Positions 16,660 through 26,753 of a stretch of DNA of 49,356 nt are shown piece after piece. Numbering within the stretch: position 1 is the stretch's first letter; each line of letters starts with the position of its first letter. The notes beneath the pieces are model-generated. The model was not told the origin of the DNA, did no database searches, and was given only the letters and a program-made list of their open reading frames with translations. The stretch is from an uncultured Ruminococcus sp. (lineage in GTDB: Bacteria; Bacillota; Clostridia; RUG12999): positions 1 to 49,356 of the forward strand of contig CACZWD010000006.1 in NCBI GenBank assembly GCA_902784805.1. Direction: 5' to 3'. Position numbers and translations under genes: made by a program.

Positions 16660-17292
16660 TTATGCCGCCTTTTCAAAAATGCGTTTCTGTGCTTTTAAGC
16701 AAGATCGTAGGTTAATAATTGTGTCTGATCCGTTATTGCAAGATGCCTGTAGTTCATCTTCTGTCAGTTCGACATGGTTGTCGTTCGCAAGCTTAACTGT
16801 ATAATCATATATACGCCCAACCAAAACACCTAACTCTTCGGTCGTAAGCTGAACGCTTATTTTCTCGTAATTTTTATGCATTTTAAGGTGCTCTAATTTT
16901 TCCATCAAATTATTAATAATGTCAATATCCATATTGCCATTTCGTATTGCGCCAATATAATGTCTTAATGCCGTTTGAAAATCAACAACAACTTTAGGTT
17001 GGCGATTTTTCACTTTTGTATAAATCAATACTCCTGCAGCCACTGCAACGGTACAAGACGCTGCAATAATTGAACTTTTTTTATTCTGCTTTGCCAACTG
17101 AATAGCCTTCGCACCAATTCCTTTTGCTTGTTTTAAAGATTCTGTATCAATAGGTTGAAGATGCTTTACTATCTGCCCCTTATTGGTTCCTGTTGCATAT
17201 CGAACCACGCTTCCTATTCTGCGATATATACCAGTCGCTATCCCGGTCGCTATGTCTTCTGGGATATAGAATGCGTCTTGCGCTATCGCCAT
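16660..17292 (-). CDS. Membrane-anchored protein of unknown function in the BREX tail
   Basis: A 210-aa protein I do not recognise. The Gly/Ile-rich N-terminus (AIAQDAFYIPEDIATGIATGI) is followed by KGIGAKAIQLAKQNKK, one hydrophobic segment (SSIIAASCTVAVAAGVLIY, about residues 73-91), and a helical, mostly charged C-terminal domain (about 100-210). The ATG at 17292 has GGAGGTG 6 nt upstream; an in-frame TTG at 17307 lies inside that ribosome site and is rejected. It follows the next unknown gene by 22 bp, so they are cotranscribed. It could be a small membrane effector, but this is only suggested by position. Confidence 0.6.
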   Translation of the reverse strand: MAIAQDAFYIPEDIATGIATGIYRRIGSVVRYATGTNKGQIVKHLQPIDTESLKQAKGIGAKAIQLAKQNKKSSIIAASCTVAVAAGVLIYTKVKNRQPKVVVDFQTALRHYIGAIRNGNMDIDIINNLMEKLEHLKMHKNYEKISVQLTTEELGVLVGRIYDYTVKLANDNHVELTEDELQASCNNGSDTIINLRSCLKAQKRIFEKAA

Positions 17293-17314
17293 ATAATGCA
17301 CCTCCAATCATTCA

Positions 17315-17719
17315 TTAATCATTACCTTCATCCATGTTTTTTGCTAAAAATAGTGCCTCGTTATATTCATCTCTCGTTTCATAATCTTCAGGGAAAACTC
17401 CATAATCACTGCCATCTTCACAGTTTAAGCGCCATGCATAGGTATTATCTATAGGTTTATAAACACCCGTGTCATCGTCAAATGCACCCATCGCGCCAAG
17501 AACACCACCAAATCTAATTAAATCTTCTGTGTCTTTAATGAGCCCCATTCCCATGGCAGCACCTGTTGCAGCATAAGGATCAACTTTTCGTTTTCCGCCC
17601 TTTCTTTTCTGTCGCCGCTTTGCATAAATATAGTCTAAGGTGAACGCCGCAGCGAGATCAATTAGTGTATTAAAAGGTTCAGGGCATTTTGAAGATTTTT
17701 TATAATTCTTTCTTGACAA
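17315..17719 (-). CDS. Conserved hypothetical protein after brxL
   Basis: A 134-aa acidic, soluble protein of unknown function. It has an N-terminal basic stretch (MSRKNYKKSSKCPEPFN), a glycine-rich middle (YAATGAAMGMGLIKD; RFGGVLGAMGAFDDD), and an end with WRLNCEDGSDYGVFPEDY and ETRDEYNEALFLAK. The last motif recurs in proteins of gut clostridia as I recall, without a known role. The TTG start has AAAGGAGG 8 nt upstream. It lies 14 bp after brxL. Confidence 0.65.
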   Translation of the reverse strand: MSRKNYKKSSKCPEPFNTLIDLAAAFTLDYIYAKRRQKRKGGKRKVDPYAATGAAMGMGLIKDTEDLIRFGGVLGAMGAFDDDTGVYKPIDNTYAWRLNCEDGSDYGVFPEDYETRDEYNEALFLAKNMDEGND

Positions 17720-17733
17720 ATAAATTGCCTCCT

Positions 17734-19785
17734 TTATTCCACGCCGAGTGCTTTATATACAGCATCCTCCGGACTTGAATAAAAAATGATGTTGAAATTC
17801 CCCATAAGATCAGATGGAACGATGCCCAAATCTGCCGCTGAAGTGATAGGTAACAATACTTTCTTTGCGCCGCTATCCAAGCAAACTTGTAGTGCGTTCG
17901 CAAGCTCGTCAACCTTTATCATCGTTCCCGCAATACTGATCTCACCAAGCACCGCAAGACTTGATACTGCAGGTTTTCCGAGAGCAATTGAGCAAATGGC
18001 AATAAGTGTTGGTAGTGCTAATTTGTCTGTCATTCCGATTCCTTGTAAATCCTGATAGTTCACTATATAATCTTTTGTAGTAGTACTGATGCTGCCGCTA
18101 ATTCTGCCTCCGTTTGCTTTCAAATAGTTAAAAGCTGTATTTGCGGCTTCTTTACTTTTGCTGTCTGTTCCAATACCTGTTTTGTCAAATTTGCCGTTAC
18201 CGGGAAGCATCTGACTTTCAAGGCGAAATACGCCGATCATTCCGGATTTGCCTCTTGAAACAGTGTAAACCTGTCCCGGATTGCACATGCCTTCCGGTAT
18301 CAGTTTTCCGCCGCCTTGCTCAGGAACAGAAACAAAATGTTCTTCAAATGTTTCGTTGTCTATATATGAAAAGTTAACATCATAAAATTCCATTCCTCCG
18401 AGCTTTTTAAGCTGTTCTTTAACACGCCTGCGCATTTCAAGAGCAAAGTCGAGGATTTCTTTTATTTCTCCCTTTGAAAATTCACCGTCCGGATAAATGA
18501 GTTTAATAAGTCCATCAACCATTTTTCTGACAGCAATGGTATCACGCTGATTTAAATTGCGACCAAGTCTGAAATATTTTTCAATCACATCGCCATACTG
18601 TTCTTTCCGAAGTTCCCTGATAAACTCGGAAAGATAATCGGTAATAAACCCATAATCGTTAGTAAAATGCTCCGGTCTGAATTTCGGAATTTCCCATCCG
18701 GGAATATAGCAATGCATACGGTCGAGAAACGCAGTATCAGTACCCATTTCGGGTGGGAATGGATCAAAGAGACTTGATGTTTTTAATAGCACATCAACGC
18801 TTTGATTAATATTGCCTACAAAAACCATAGATGCTTTTGCAGCCTTTTCTTCTTTACCTCGTGCGAAAGAACCGGAAGCCATATAGTCCTTCATTATCTG
18901 AATACCGTCTTTATCTTTAAAGTTTATTCCGGCGACCTCATCAAAAGCAACACAATCCCACATTCCAACGAGCCCGACAGTTTTTCTACCCATATTGTAA
19001 AACAAATTTGCCACAGTTGTCTGACCGCCGGAAATCAAGATGCTGTTAGGTGATATTTCTTTATAAATATGAGATTTACCGGTACTTCTCGGTCCCAATT
19101 CACATAAATTGAAATTATTTTCAACCAACGGAATCATTCTTGCCAATAGCAACCATTTTTCACGATAGCTAAGTTTATCCGGCTCCATACCAATGGAACG
19201 AAGCAGAATGTCTATCCATTCATCTTTTGTAAAGGCTTTTCTTCCGTCTTTTAGTTCTTTTATATCAATATGAGGCATCTGAATCGGTGTGAGCTTTGTA
19301 ATATGTATGGGAGAGGCTTTTTTGTCTTCTTCCACAAAATCATACTCAAGCTGAACGATGCACCAAATGCCGCCGCACAACAGCCTGTCAAATTTCGTTG
19401 GATATTCCTCACTGATGGGAATGGCTTTAATTCCGAGGTTTGAAAACTCAGCAAGGTATGTATCGTTTTTAATATCAAGATTAACGGTTATCTTATCAAT
19501 AACCGTGTAAACTCCACGCTGGCGCAATTGTGATATGATTTTTTGCGCTTCGTCAGGGCGAACATAATTCTCGGAAAGGATTTTCTTAACATTATTAACC
19601 CCTGTTTCTATAACTTCCGGATCATCGGACGAGCAATACTGTCCGAGTAAAAACTCCAAAACATAGATCGGTACATTTGCACCTTCCTTAATAGATTTTG
19701 TAAGATCTTTGCGCACAATCCGCCCATCAAAACACTGTCTCAGTTTTTGATTCATAATTGCATTTTTATCCTCTGTTCCCATCAT
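17734..19785 (-). CDS. brxL: BREX protein BrxL (Lon-like AAA+ ATPase)
   Basis: BrxL is the AAA+ effector needed for phage restriction in type 1 BREX. It acts on DNA with the other Brx proteins. The 683-aa protein has Walker A GPRSTGKSHIYKEISP (about residue 233) and Walker B CVAFDEVAG. It ends in a Lon-protease-like domain (about 570-683) containing LPTLIAICSIALG and AVLGEISIAGTMIKVDEL. When I align that domain by eye with Lon, neither the catalytic Ser nor the Lys is obvious, fitting a non-proteolytic role. ATG 19785 is preferred over GTG 19794, which sits in the GAGGCGG ribosome site. It starts 17 bp after pglZ. Confidence 0.92.
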   Translation of the reverse strand: MMGTEDKNAIMNQKLRQCFDGRIVRKDLTKSIKEGANVPIYVLEFLLGQYCSSDDPEVIETGVNNVKKILSENYVRPDEAQKIISQLRQRGVYTVIDKITVNLDIKNDTYLAEFSNLGIKAIPISEEYPTKFDRLLCGGIWCIVQLEYDFVEEDKKASPIHITKLTPIQMPHIDIKELKDGRKAFTKDEWIDILLRSIGMEPDKLSYREKWLLLARMIPLVENNFNLCELGPRSTGKSHIYKEISPNSILISGGQTTVANLFYNMGRKTVGLVGMWDCVAFDEVAGINFKDKDGIQIMKDYMASGSFARGKEEKAAKASMVFVGNINQSVDVLLKTSSLFDPFPPEMGTDTAFLDRMHCYIPGWEIPKFRPEHFTNDYGFITDYLSEFIRELRKEQYGDVIEKYFRLGRNLNQRDTIAVRKMVDGLIKLIYPDGEFSKGEIKEILDFALEMRRRVKEQLKKLGGMEFYDVNFSYIDNETFEEHFVSVPEQGGGKLIPEGMCNPGQVYTVSRGKSGMIGVFRLESQMLPGNGKFDKTGIGTDSKSKEAANTAFNYLKANGGRISGSISTTTKDYIVNYQDLQGIGMTDKLALPTLIAICSIALGKPAVSSLAVLGEISIAGTMIKVDELANALQVCLDSGAKKVLLPITSAADLGIVPSDLMGNFNIIFYSSPEDAVYKALGVE

Positions 19786-19802
19786 AAAAAGCACCGCCTC
19801 AA

Positions 19803-22322
19803 TTAAATATTAAAGCCAAAGTCATTAGCAAAGGCTATATCAATTATAATCTCTTGTCTGAATGCCTCGAGCCCTGTTTTCTCATCTACAGCTACGATAT
19901 AATTCTTTTGTGCAGGGCTGTACTGCTGATTTTTCAATGAAAAACGCAGTTTAAACACTCGCTTAACCGTATCTTTTTCCTTGCTGTCAGCAACATATAT
20001 ATTTTCATTTGAAATCTTTTCTCCATTTTCAGAAACAAAATAAATTTTATACGTTGCTTCCTTTACAATATCACTGATAGGCTCTGTCTGAATAAAGTCG
20101 AGAGATGTTATAAGGTTAGTGATTTTTGTCGCAAGACTAACCAGTGAGATTTTTGCAACTGTCGTGTCTTTGTGTCCTTTTTCTGTTTTTACATCAATAA
20201 CCGGAATAATCATCTCCTGCGGGGAGCATCCTCCGTGAACATAATTCATACCGCCGCCGGAAACTTTGAAAATATCACTGCCGAGGGGGAATGAAACGAT
20301 ACGAACATCGTCGCTATCCAATATGGTATTTAACGGAATCATTCCAACACCGTCTTCGTCAAAGGCTTTGTTACTTACAATATAACGCTTTCCTGCAAAT
20401 GCTCCGCTTTCAATATTTCCTATTTTATCGCTTTCGGTAAGTTTATCTCGCTTATAAATAAATCCGTGGTCTGCCGTAACAATAAAATGCACGGTGTTAG
20501 CGCTTGTTGTAAGTCTTTTTATAAGCTGATGTATCTCGTTTACAGCTTCTTCGCAGGCATCGAACACTTCGTTTTCCGTATTAAGCTTGTCTCCGCGTGC
20601 ATCTATTTGATTGTGATATACATATACCACATCCATGCCGGTAAAGATTTCACGAAGCTCTGCTACCTTCATGTTTTTTATATCGTCATACTGTACCACC
20701 TTGCTGTTTTGACTCACAGATTTTAGTATCGCTTCACGCTTTGGAAGATCTTCACAAGGCATTTCATCGACAAGGATTTGATATTTGTCTGTCATCGAAA
20801 GTTTTTTATGCGGTAAAAGCGCCGCCATTCCAAACCTTGTATAAGACGGTAATACCGACTGCATTGCCTCTATGGAAGCGGTGCATTTTTCGTCACCCTG
20901 AAGCAGCTCAAAAAGCGCAACTCCTGCTTCATATCTGAGCGCATCGGAAATAATAACAACCACACGCTCTTTTGTGTATCGTACAAACCTCGAATAAAAA
21001 TCAACCTGTTTTTTTATACTTGTATTGCCTGTATCTGCAATGAATTCTTTTGTAAAATTAACTGTGACCTTGTTAAGATATTCGTTTGTATAAATATTTT
21101 CAACCAAATCACGTAACGCCTCAAAGTTTGTGTTATTTTCAATTTTATCAAACCAATAATAGAACTCACGGTAGCTTCGGTCAATTTTATAACCGCTTTT
21201 TGTATATTTGCGGATAACATTATCAAGTCCGCTTACCGGGTTGTATGTATGCTTTGAAATAATATTATAAGCATTGTATAATGCTGAATACTGTGCAATT
21301 GTTCTGCTGCCGAAATGCTTTTTCTTTCGCTCTTCACACACTTCCGGTATGGTACGGTTGTATAACTTAGCACCGACATCCTCGTTTTCAAGCCTTCCGA
21401 TTATCCATTTAAGTATAAAGCGGTCAACTCCCGAAAACAGAGCACAATCTGAAATGTCGGCACAATCAAGTTCTGAAAATACTTCCTGACAGCCAAGTGA
21501 TGAATACATTTTTTCAGATATTTCATCAAATTTATCTCCGTAAAGATAACTGTTCATAAGGTTATCGAGAAACGCCAATATATTTCCCGTTTTGTTTGAT
21601 ATAAACGGCTCCCATGCCTTTGGAACACCGCAATGCATTGTTTTTGCGGCATAGCTTGCAAAGAGTGTCATTGTCAGTTTTTCAAGTGTCGGCTTTGTGT
21701 CCTGATATCCGAATACGGTTTCTGCCTGTTCCCAAAACGGAGTTAACAAATCATATTTTTCAAACTCGGCAAGATATTTGTTATCTTCAAACCCGTCATC
21801 GGTTAAAACAGAGCGGAGCACTTCTTCGAAAGAAGCTGTTTTGTTTTTACAAAGCACGCTCATAAGAGCTATTTCAATAATTGTTTTATTAAAGCTCTCA
21901 ATTTCAAGATCGTAAAACTTTTGTGTCCGCTCCTTCGATGCAAAAAACTTGATATAGTGCTGAATAACGGATTTATACTTTTCGTTTATTCCGAGGTCAA
22001 TTGTTAAAAGTGATGCACGGTCTGCAAAAAACTCTTTTGAATAGTGAATCATATCCGCAAGATGATTATCGCGGATAGCCGGCTTTGCAAACGGTGCATA
22101 GATAAGATAATTTGTATCCTTGTCCTCGCACTCTAAAAAGTATTTGATATAAAACTGATTATCCTGCTCCAAATGCAGAATTTTAGCATTTTCAAGCTCT
22201 AATGTGTCAATATCCTCTGCAAATTCCGCATTGGCATCATACCAAAACACGAGCTTTCGCACATCGCCTGTAAATTCACTATTTAGTTTGTCCGTTATTT
22301 GTTTTAAATTAAGCTCTGCCAT
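19803..22322 (-). CDS. pglZ: BREX phosphatase-domain protein PglZ, type A
   Basis: PglZ is a core BREX protein with an alkaline-phosphatase-like fold, required for both methylation and phage exclusion. The 839-aa length is typical. Metal-site motifs of the PglZ domain are visible: VVIISDALRYEAG (about residue 450), VYHNQIDARGDK, HFIVTADHGFIY (about 615) and GGGMNYVHGGCSPQE (about 695). The N-terminal half is helical and poorly conserved. It starts 2 bp after the unknown membrane gene, so the two are likely coupled. Confidence 0.94.
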   Translation of the reverse strand: MAELNLKQITDKLNSEFTGDVRKLVFWYDANAEFAEDIDTLELENAKILHLEQDNQFYIKYFLECEDKDTNYLIYAPFAKPAIRDNHLADMIHYSKEFFADRASLLTIDLGINEKYKSVIQHYIKFFASKERTQKFYDLEIESFNKTIIEIALMSVLCKNKTASFEEVLRSVLTDDGFEDNKYLAEFEKYDLLTPFWEQAETVFGYQDTKPTLEKLTMTLFASYAAKTMHCGVPKAWEPFISNKTGNILAFLDNLMNSYLYGDKFDEISEKMYSSLGCQEVFSELDCADISDCALFSGVDRFILKWIIGRLENEDVGAKLYNRTIPEVCEERKKKHFGSRTIAQYSALYNAYNIISKHTYNPVSGLDNVIRKYTKSGYKIDRSYREFYYWFDKIENNTNFEALRDLVENIYTNEYLNKVTVNFTKEFIADTGNTSIKKQVDFYSRFVRYTKERVVVIISDALRYEAGVALFELLQGDEKCTASIEAMQSVLPSYTRFGMAALLPHKKLSMTDKYQILVDEMPCEDLPKREAILKSVSQNSKVVQYDDIKNMKVAELREIFTGMDVVYVYHNQIDARGDKLNTENEVFDACEEAVNEIHQLIKRLTTSANTVHFIVTADHGFIYKRDKLTESDKIGNIESGAFAGKRYIVSNKAFDEDGVGMIPLNTILDSDDVRIVSFPLGSDIFKVSGGGMNYVHGGCSPQEMIIPVIDVKTEKGHKDTTVAKISLVSLATKITNLITSLDFIQTEPISDIVKEATYKIYFVSENGEKISNENIYVADSKEKDTVKRVFKLRFSLKNQQYSPAQKNYIVAVDEKTGLEAFRQEIIIDIAFANDFGFNI

Positions 22323-22324
22323 AC

Positions 22325-22981
22325 TTATCTTCCTTTTTTATTATGATTATGAACCTTCCTTATAGCGTTACATTCTTCAATGAACATTGCCGGTTTGCGT
22401 AGCTTTCTTTTAACCCTTGAAAAGATACTTGGCTCAATTATCATTTCCATCGCCTCAACCATATCGTTGCAGTATTTTTGAAAGTCATTTTTAAAATTGC
22501 GCAAATTTGATAATTTTTCATCATCCACTTCAGAAATCATAACAAAGTCAAATATCCCATTTTTGCCATGAGTATAAAGCAATTTCATATAATCGGTCAC
22601 AAACTGTGCTGACTTTTCTACAACCAATGCGCTCATATACTTTTTAACAAATTTTCGCTTATTTCTGAGCCTTTCGTTTAATGCTAAAAGCAAATACTGA
22701 ACTTCATCTATTTCATCCTTAAGTTTATCAATTTTTCTGTCGCCAAATGAAAGACCGATTTCTATTGTTTCTATTTTTTTATATATACTCGTTATATTTT
22801 CCGCTTCATCGCTCAGAATTTTATACTGCATATCAAACTTACATTGCTTGCGAATAGCTCCGTTGTTTATGATTACCGTACAAATACCGCCAAATACTGC
22901 TCCGAAGACTACAAGTATTACATCTTTGGAAAACGAATATGTAGCAAAAAAAGTTTCTATGCTTTTAAAAAAATCTACCAA
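22325..22981 (-). CDS. Membrane/coiled-coil protein between pglX and pglZ, unknown
   Basis: A 218-aa protein with no family I recognise. One N-terminal hydrophobic segment (DVILVVFGAVFGGICTVII, about residues 20-38) anchors it. The rest is helical and charged with coiled-coil-like stretches (YKKIETIEIGLSFGDRKIDK; DEIDEVQYLLLALNERL) and a very basic C-terminus (RVKRKLRKPAMF; HNHNKKGR). The TTG start has GAGGAGG 9 nt upstream. It is 13 bp from pglX and 2 bp from pglZ, so it is embedded in the core operon. It may tether BREX or act as a separate membrane effector; both are guesses from position. Confidence 0.6.
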   Translation of the reverse strand: MVDFFKSIETFFATYSFSKDVILVVFGAVFGGICTVIINNGAIRKQCKFDMQYKILSDEAENITSIYKKIETIEIGLSFGDRKIDKLKDEIDEVQYLLLALNERLRNKRKFVKKYMSALVVEKSAQFVTDYMKLLYTHGKNGIFDFVMISEVDDEKLSNLRNFKNDFQKYCNDMVEAMEMIIEPSIFSRVKRKLRKPAMFIEECNAIRKVHNHNKKGR

Positions 22982-22994
22982 GTTTTTTACCTCC

Positions 22995-25900
22995 TCATAT
23001 CTTTGCTAAAATCTCCAGTTTCCTTCCGTCCTGTGCGGTTTGCACTTTTTCGTAGTTCACTTTTACGCCGTCATCAAGGTCAATGTCTATACGGGAAAGG
23101 GCGAGATGCGCGACCTTTTCATCATAGTCTTTTGTTTCTTTCAACTGCTTTGTCAGCTTGTCCTTGCGTTTTGTGGCAGTTGATACCTCACGAGCGTTTG
23201 TGCTGTTATCTATGATTTCTTGCATACGTTCTATCTCTTTTTCATACACACGCTGGACACGGTGCAGATACTCTATGCGCATATTTCCAATAGTATCGGC
23301 ATTGTATCGGTGCATATAGCAGAGCGCCTTGAAGCCGTTCTGCTTTCCGCTGTCAAACAGCCAATAAATAGGGCGTTTTTGATATGTTTTTATATGATCT
23401 TTTATAAAATCGTTAAGGAAATAGTTTCTTATCACCTCACGGCTTGTGTTACCCCTGTTGCCAAGCGCAGCTGCGATAAAATCAAGATTTTCTTCAAGTG
23501 TTTCTTTACCATATACTTTTTCAACAAAATCCTCAAACAAACCTACTATATCATCTTTAAAATAAGGCTCATCCGTTATAGGAATTATATTATCAGCATC
23601 AACTTTAAAGCCTTTCATCGGCTCAATATCCTGACCTTTTAGATAATAAAACTCCTTATTGCCTTTGTATTTTATTGTATCTTCATCAACTTGTGAAAAC
23701 TCCATATTTGCTTCATATTTTTCATATACATCTTTTAAGTCTCCTCCGGCATATATTAAGCCTTCTTTATAAATAGAGTATCTGCCAAACATACAGCCGA
23801 CAGCATAGGAGATAAGCGATTTTATAATATCTTTTTTCGTAAGAAGATAGTTGCTGTTTCTCATGCTTTCAGGCGCATCTTCTTTTGTGTCGGCAATATA
23901 ATGCACAGTTACATCTTTATCTTCAACTTCGGGTGTAAGCTCGTCCTGCAAACCGTAAATATCTATGAAAATGCGGTTTAATTCTTCTTCATTGGATTTT
24001 AGTTGTTTAAATCTGTTTTCACAGGCATCTTTCCAATATTTATAATCATTTTCAATCAACCAATGCTTATCATTAATCTTACTATCCTTATCATAAACAG
24101 CCGAAATGCTATGTGTTATCAGTGGATGCTTTTTGAAATCCCAAGATGTTTCAAATGAATCCCAATCAACTTTTGATATTTCAATATTTTCTTTTGCCAA
24201 TTCTGCTATTTTCGTTTTTTTATTATCGTCAATTATTACAGGAATATTAGCTATATCTCCACACTGGTAGTTTATTGTAGGAGCAATAATTTTTAATATT
24301 TCCATAATAATATTTGTGTTGCACAAAGCAAGTAAATAATGTAAATTGTTTTTTGAAAAACAACTCATACCCGCTACATCAAAAATATGACCTTGGGGTT
24401 TATATCTAAATGCAGCAACACTTGAAGAAACAAGCGACCAGCTAAAGCATTCCTTGAAATAATAACTTGGATTTCTCAAAACAGATTTTTTGAAATTCTT
24501 TAGTTCACAGCCATTGTTTTCCCAGTTAACAACATAATCGTTGTTCCCATACCATTTTCTAAATTCACCGCCTTTATTATAGGGAAACCATTTTTTATTT
24601 GAAATCATTGCATCAGATGCATCATGTTCATCATACTTTATTTTTTCGTCATTTACTTCATACCACAAGCGTAAAAATCTATTATTATCGGCTGTAGCTA
24701 TTCCCTGCTTGGAGTCGGCAATTTCACCTAATAAAGTACCTGATTCAAATATTTCAACAAATCTTTTACTTACCCAATAAGCCACAGGCGAGCCGGGAAT
24801 TTTGGAGAAGTTGTCTTGGTTAGCTTCGTAGAAATAACCGCAACTCTTATTTGACATAGCTTCAAGAACTTTTTGTTTTTGAATTTCCATTCCACCTTTA
24901 AATTCTGAAAGTCTAAAGCATAATGCTTTGTTATCATCCTTGCCATTCTTTAAAACAAATGCGCAAATAGGCACAGTAGCTTCTTCAAACGCAGAATATT
25001 CCATTTGGATTAACGAAGTGATTGATTTATTATTTATGATGAAGTTTCTTAATTGCTCATAGGTTTTTATAAACATCCATACAAAAGGAGTCATAAAAGC
25101 AGAGTATCCGTCTTTTTTACAGAAATCAAAGTTTCTGTACATAAATACGCTGAATAAATCGCCGCTATATTCTTTATAATTACTTACAACAAAATCTTTC
25201 AAATGACTTTCTAATTTACCCATATAAGGAGGGTTAGTACAAACAACAGCATATTTCTTTGACATTATATCTGCTTGCTTTGTCAATTTAAGCATTGCCG
25301 GAACAACTGTACTGCACCAAATTTGAGAAAACAGGTCTAACTGTTTTTCAGGTGCTTCAAGGTTTGATAAGTATTCTGCAAACTCTTTATAATCGTATTG
25401 TTCGATTGTTTGCAATGAACCGATTTCTTTTGCGTGGCGATATGCGTCTATTAAGTATTCTCCAACTGCATTTAGTTCTTTGTTGTCTGTAATGCCATCG
25501 TAAGAAAATTTATCAAGCTCGTTGCTTTCTTCTATAGCTGCTATATTATTAAATATCCCTGATGTCAATGCACGGCGATTATAGCTTCTTGCCTTCATCA
25601 TAACAGCAAAATAAGCAAGCTGATACGCACGCTCATCAATATCCAATCCGTGCAAGTTATATTGAACTATATTAAGTGCTGCATCCCTGTCTGTGTAACC
25701 ACATTCACGATAGATTTCCATTAAAACATCAAACGCATACACCAAGATATGACCGCTACCCATACAAGGATCAAAGAAAGTTAATTCTGTAGGATCAATC
25801 TTTTCATCAATGTATTTAATTTCTCCATTTTTAGGTGTTACGAAAAATTCAAGCTTTTCAGCAAGCTTACTTTCAGGATTTCGTTCTATCCAATATCTTC

Positions 25901-26738
25901 CTAAAGAATTATCAACCATATAACGAACTACCCAATCAGTAGTAAAAAGCTGTGTAGCAGCAGGAATATCATCTTTTTTTACTGTGCCTTTGTAAATATT
26001 AATAATTTCATCGTGTTTTTCAGAAATATAATACTGATACATCCAACCAATGATTTCAACTTGACCTTCTTTTTCCACATTAAAATCATCTTCATCAATG
26101 TCATGGACAAGGTGATAAACAACACCGTCTTTATCGGTAAATGACAGCGTTAAAAGAAGCTCTGTATAATCGTCTGTTTTTTCAAACAGTTCTGGCAAAA
26201 TTTCATGGAGTTTATTGCACTGTTTTATAAAAAGCATACGGAAAAGCTCGTCAAGCTTGTTTTCATCCTTTAACTGCATAACTCTGTCCTGCTCGTAGGA
26301 AGTAAACTCCAAATCGGTATCAAACGGCGTTGTTACAAAGTCCGGCTCATTCTTTGCGCTGTTTTCGGAGGAAAGCACACGAATACCCGAAGGAAGATAA
26401 TCGTTTACTTCCATAAATCGTATTGCTATAAGTCTGTTAAACCAAGTATAGGCAACTTCTTCTACAATATACTCAAATGCTTCTTTATAGGTCTTTGAGC
26501 TTTTTTCTTTTCTCTTAATTGCATCCACAAGTGCTTTACGCTGGGCGATTTCATTGCCCGAAACTTCTGCGTAATCCTTTGTGCCAATATCAAAGAACTG
26601 CAAGTCCTTTGTTGACTGAGAAAGTGGCTCGGCAATACCACTATCTGTAATGCCAAGCATACCCGCTTTATATGTAATATCAGATATGAGCTTTCGTCTT
26701 GCCCATACTGCAAAGTTTTTGATAGCTGTTTTGTTCAT
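22995..26738 (-). CDS. pglX: BREX adenine-specific DNA methyltransferase PglX
   Basis: PglX marks host DNA by N6-adenine methylation at an asymmetric site so that BREX can tell phage DNA apart. The 1247-aa protein carries the SAM motif I FFDPCMGSGHILVYAFD (about residue 322) and the catalytic motif IV TNPPYMG (about 500). The N-terminal helical region (RRKLISDITYKAGMLGI) is typical of this family. The long C-terminal part would hold target recognition. The middle of the gene (about 24.0-25.3 kb) is more AT-rich than its ends, which could mark an exchanged recognition region. It has an AGAGGTG ribosome site. No homopolymer frameshift is seen. Confidence 0.95.
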   Translation of the reverse strand: MNKTAIKNFAVWARRKLISDITYKAGMLGITDSGIAEPLSQSTKDLQFFDIGTKDYAEVSGNEIAQRKALVDAIKRKEKSSKTYKEAFEYIVEEVAYTWFNRLIAIRFMEVNDYLPSGIRVLSSENSAKNEPDFVTTPFDTDLEFTSYEQDRVMQLKDENKLDELFRMLFIKQCNKLHEILPELFEKTDDYTELLLTLSFTDKDGVVYHLVHDIDEDDFNVEKEGQVEIIGWMYQYYISEKHDEIINIYKGTVKKDDIPAATQLFTTDWVVRYMVDNSLGRYWIERNPESKLAEKLEFFVTPKNGEIKYIDEKIDPTELTFFDPCMGSGHILVYAFDVLMEIYRECGYTDRDAALNIVQYNLHGLDIDERAYQLAYFAVMMKARSYNRRALTSGIFNNIAAIEESNELDKFSYDGITDNKELNAVGEYLIDAYRHAKEIGSLQTIEQYDYKEFAEYLSNLEAPEKQLDLFSQIWCSTVVPAMLKLTKQADIMSKKYAVVCTNPPYMGKLESHLKDFVVSNYKEYSGDLFSVFMYRNFDFCKKDGYSAFMTPFVWMFIKTYEQLRNFIINNKSITSLIQMEYSAFEEATVPICAFVLKNGKDDNKALCFRLSEFKGGMEIQKQKVLEAMSNKSCGYFYEANQDNFSKIPGSPVAYWVSKRFVEIFESGTLLGEIADSKQGIATADNNRFLRLWYEVNDEKIKYDEHDASDAMISNKKWFPYNKGGEFRKWYGNNDYVVNWENNGCELKNFKKSVLRNPSYYFKECFSWSLVSSSVAAFRYKPQGHIFDVAGMSCFSKNNLHYLLALCNTNIIMEILKIIAPTINYQCGDIANIPVIIDDNKKTKIAELAKENIEISKVDWDSFETSWDFKKHPLITHSISAVYDKDSKINDKHWLIENDYKYWKDACENRFKQLKSNEEELNRIFIDIYGLQDELTPEVEDKDVTVHYIADTKEDAPESMRNSNYLLTKKDIIKSLISYAVGCMFGRYSIYKEGLIYAGGDLKDVYEKYEANMEFSQVDEDTIKYKGNKEFYYLKGQDIEPMKGFKVDADNIIPITDEPYFKDDIVGLFEDFVEKVYGKETLEENLDFIAAALGNRGNTSREVIRNYFLNDFIKDHIKTYQKRPIYWLFDSGKQNGFKALCYMHRYNADTIGNMRIEYLHRVQRVYEKEIERMQEIIDNSTNAREVSTATKRKDKLTKQLKETKDYDEKVAHLALSRIDIDLDDGVKVNYEKVQTAQDGRKLEILAKI

Positions 26739-26753
26739 AATACACCTCTTTCG

